Below are positions 63,921 to 64,000 of a DNA stretch of 64,000 bases, one piece after another (the first letter of the stretch is position 1; each line of letters opens with the position of its first letter). Below the pieces are notes generated by a model. It searched no databases. It was given only the letters and a program-made list of their open reading frames with translations, and had not been told where the DNA came from. The position numbers were made by a program, and so were the translations under genes. Origin of the DNA: Bryobacter sp. CoA8 C33 (GTDB lineage Bacteria; Acidobacteriota; Terriglobia; Bryobacterales; Bryobacteraceae); assembly GCA_019931185.1 (NCBI GenBank), contig JAINDK010000009.1, forward strand, positions 1-64,000, given 5' to 3'.

Positions 63921-64000
63921 TCACCTCTCCCCATGGCCCATCACCCGCGCCAACGCCTCCGCTGTATTCACATGCAATTTCACTGTGTCCTCAAGCCGCT
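63921..64000 (-). CDS. C-terminal end of an unidentified reverse-strand gene (partial)
   Basis: The last 80 bases contain an open minus-strand frame ending RLEDTVKLHVNTAEALARVM and then GHGER and TGA at 63921-63923. It reads in from outside the window. The helical, heptad-like pattern looks like protein, but no family can be named and the frame is too short for certainty. Confidence 0.35.
   Translation of the reverse strand, partial: RLEDTVKLHVNTAEALARVMGHGER

Overview
The window looks like chromosomal DNA of an Acidobacteriota species of the Solibacter/Bryobacter type. This is inferred from content, not from a database search. GC is high. There are three very large Oar-like TonB-dependent receptors, one of them broken. 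Three gene sets pair a planctomycete-type cytochrome (PSCyt1/DUF1549/DUF1553) with a twin-arginine DUF1501 protein. There are also two 'VWFA-related acidobacterial' proteins, two sulfatases and many small secreted or membrane proteins. No CRISPR array, insertion sequence, integrase or phage module was seen.

Layout. 1-1711 is the end of a translation/transcription cluster: tuf (3' end), tRNA-Trp, secE, nusG, rplK. It stops abruptly at rplK. The next gene is a receptor whose start codons sit inside a terminator-like palindrome, and rplA is absent. 1741-10388 holds two intact receptors, a small secreted protein and a sulfatase. 10389-17171 is mostly housekeeping: a peroxiredoxin with in-frame UGA at its peroxidatic cysteine, a purine permease, DAHP synthase, exonuclease III, a PQQ quinohaemoprotein and a pseudouridine synthase. 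17208-31431 mixes sugar metabolism (SDR, Gfo/Idh/MocA, PfkB kinase) with an NDH-2/cNMP/CBS fusion, a second sulfatase, the first PSCyt/DUF1501 pair and a DUF418 pair. 31566-37975 carries an S24-type autoprotease without a recognisable DNA-binding domain, a GNAT enzyme, a TIGR03790 protein, a LysR regulator, RfbD, a second VWFA protein and an AlkA-like glycosylase. 38034-48152 has the second PSCyt/DUF1501 pair, a cyclophilin, orphan nuoB, pgeF, a frameshifted alaX, a DegT aminotransferase and gamma-glutamyltransferase. 48179-53911 is a reverse operon of ceramidase-like, PSCyt/PSD1 and DUF1501 genes. 54243-64000 has a seven-haem TPR lipoprotein, a degenerate receiver, a secreted RidA-like protein, a receptor gene with three in-frame stops, a TIM-barrel isomerase, an amino-acid permease and a small basic protein.

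How the genes fit together. Much of the window suits a polymer-degrading soil heterotroph. Receptors would take up large substrates. Sulfatases, DUF1501/PSD proteins, the ceramidase-like enzyme and the quinoprotein would act outside the cytoplasm. Sugar dehydrogenases, isomerase and KDG kinase would process sugars inside.

The strongest candidate for something overlooked is the UGA-containing peroxiredoxin at 10389-10838, probably a selenoprotein. A standard gene caller would report only its last 82 codons. Other unusual items are the palindrome over the first receptor's start, the receptor with three stops but no frameshift, the NDH-2 fusion, the pseudo-receiver and the S24 protein without an HTH.
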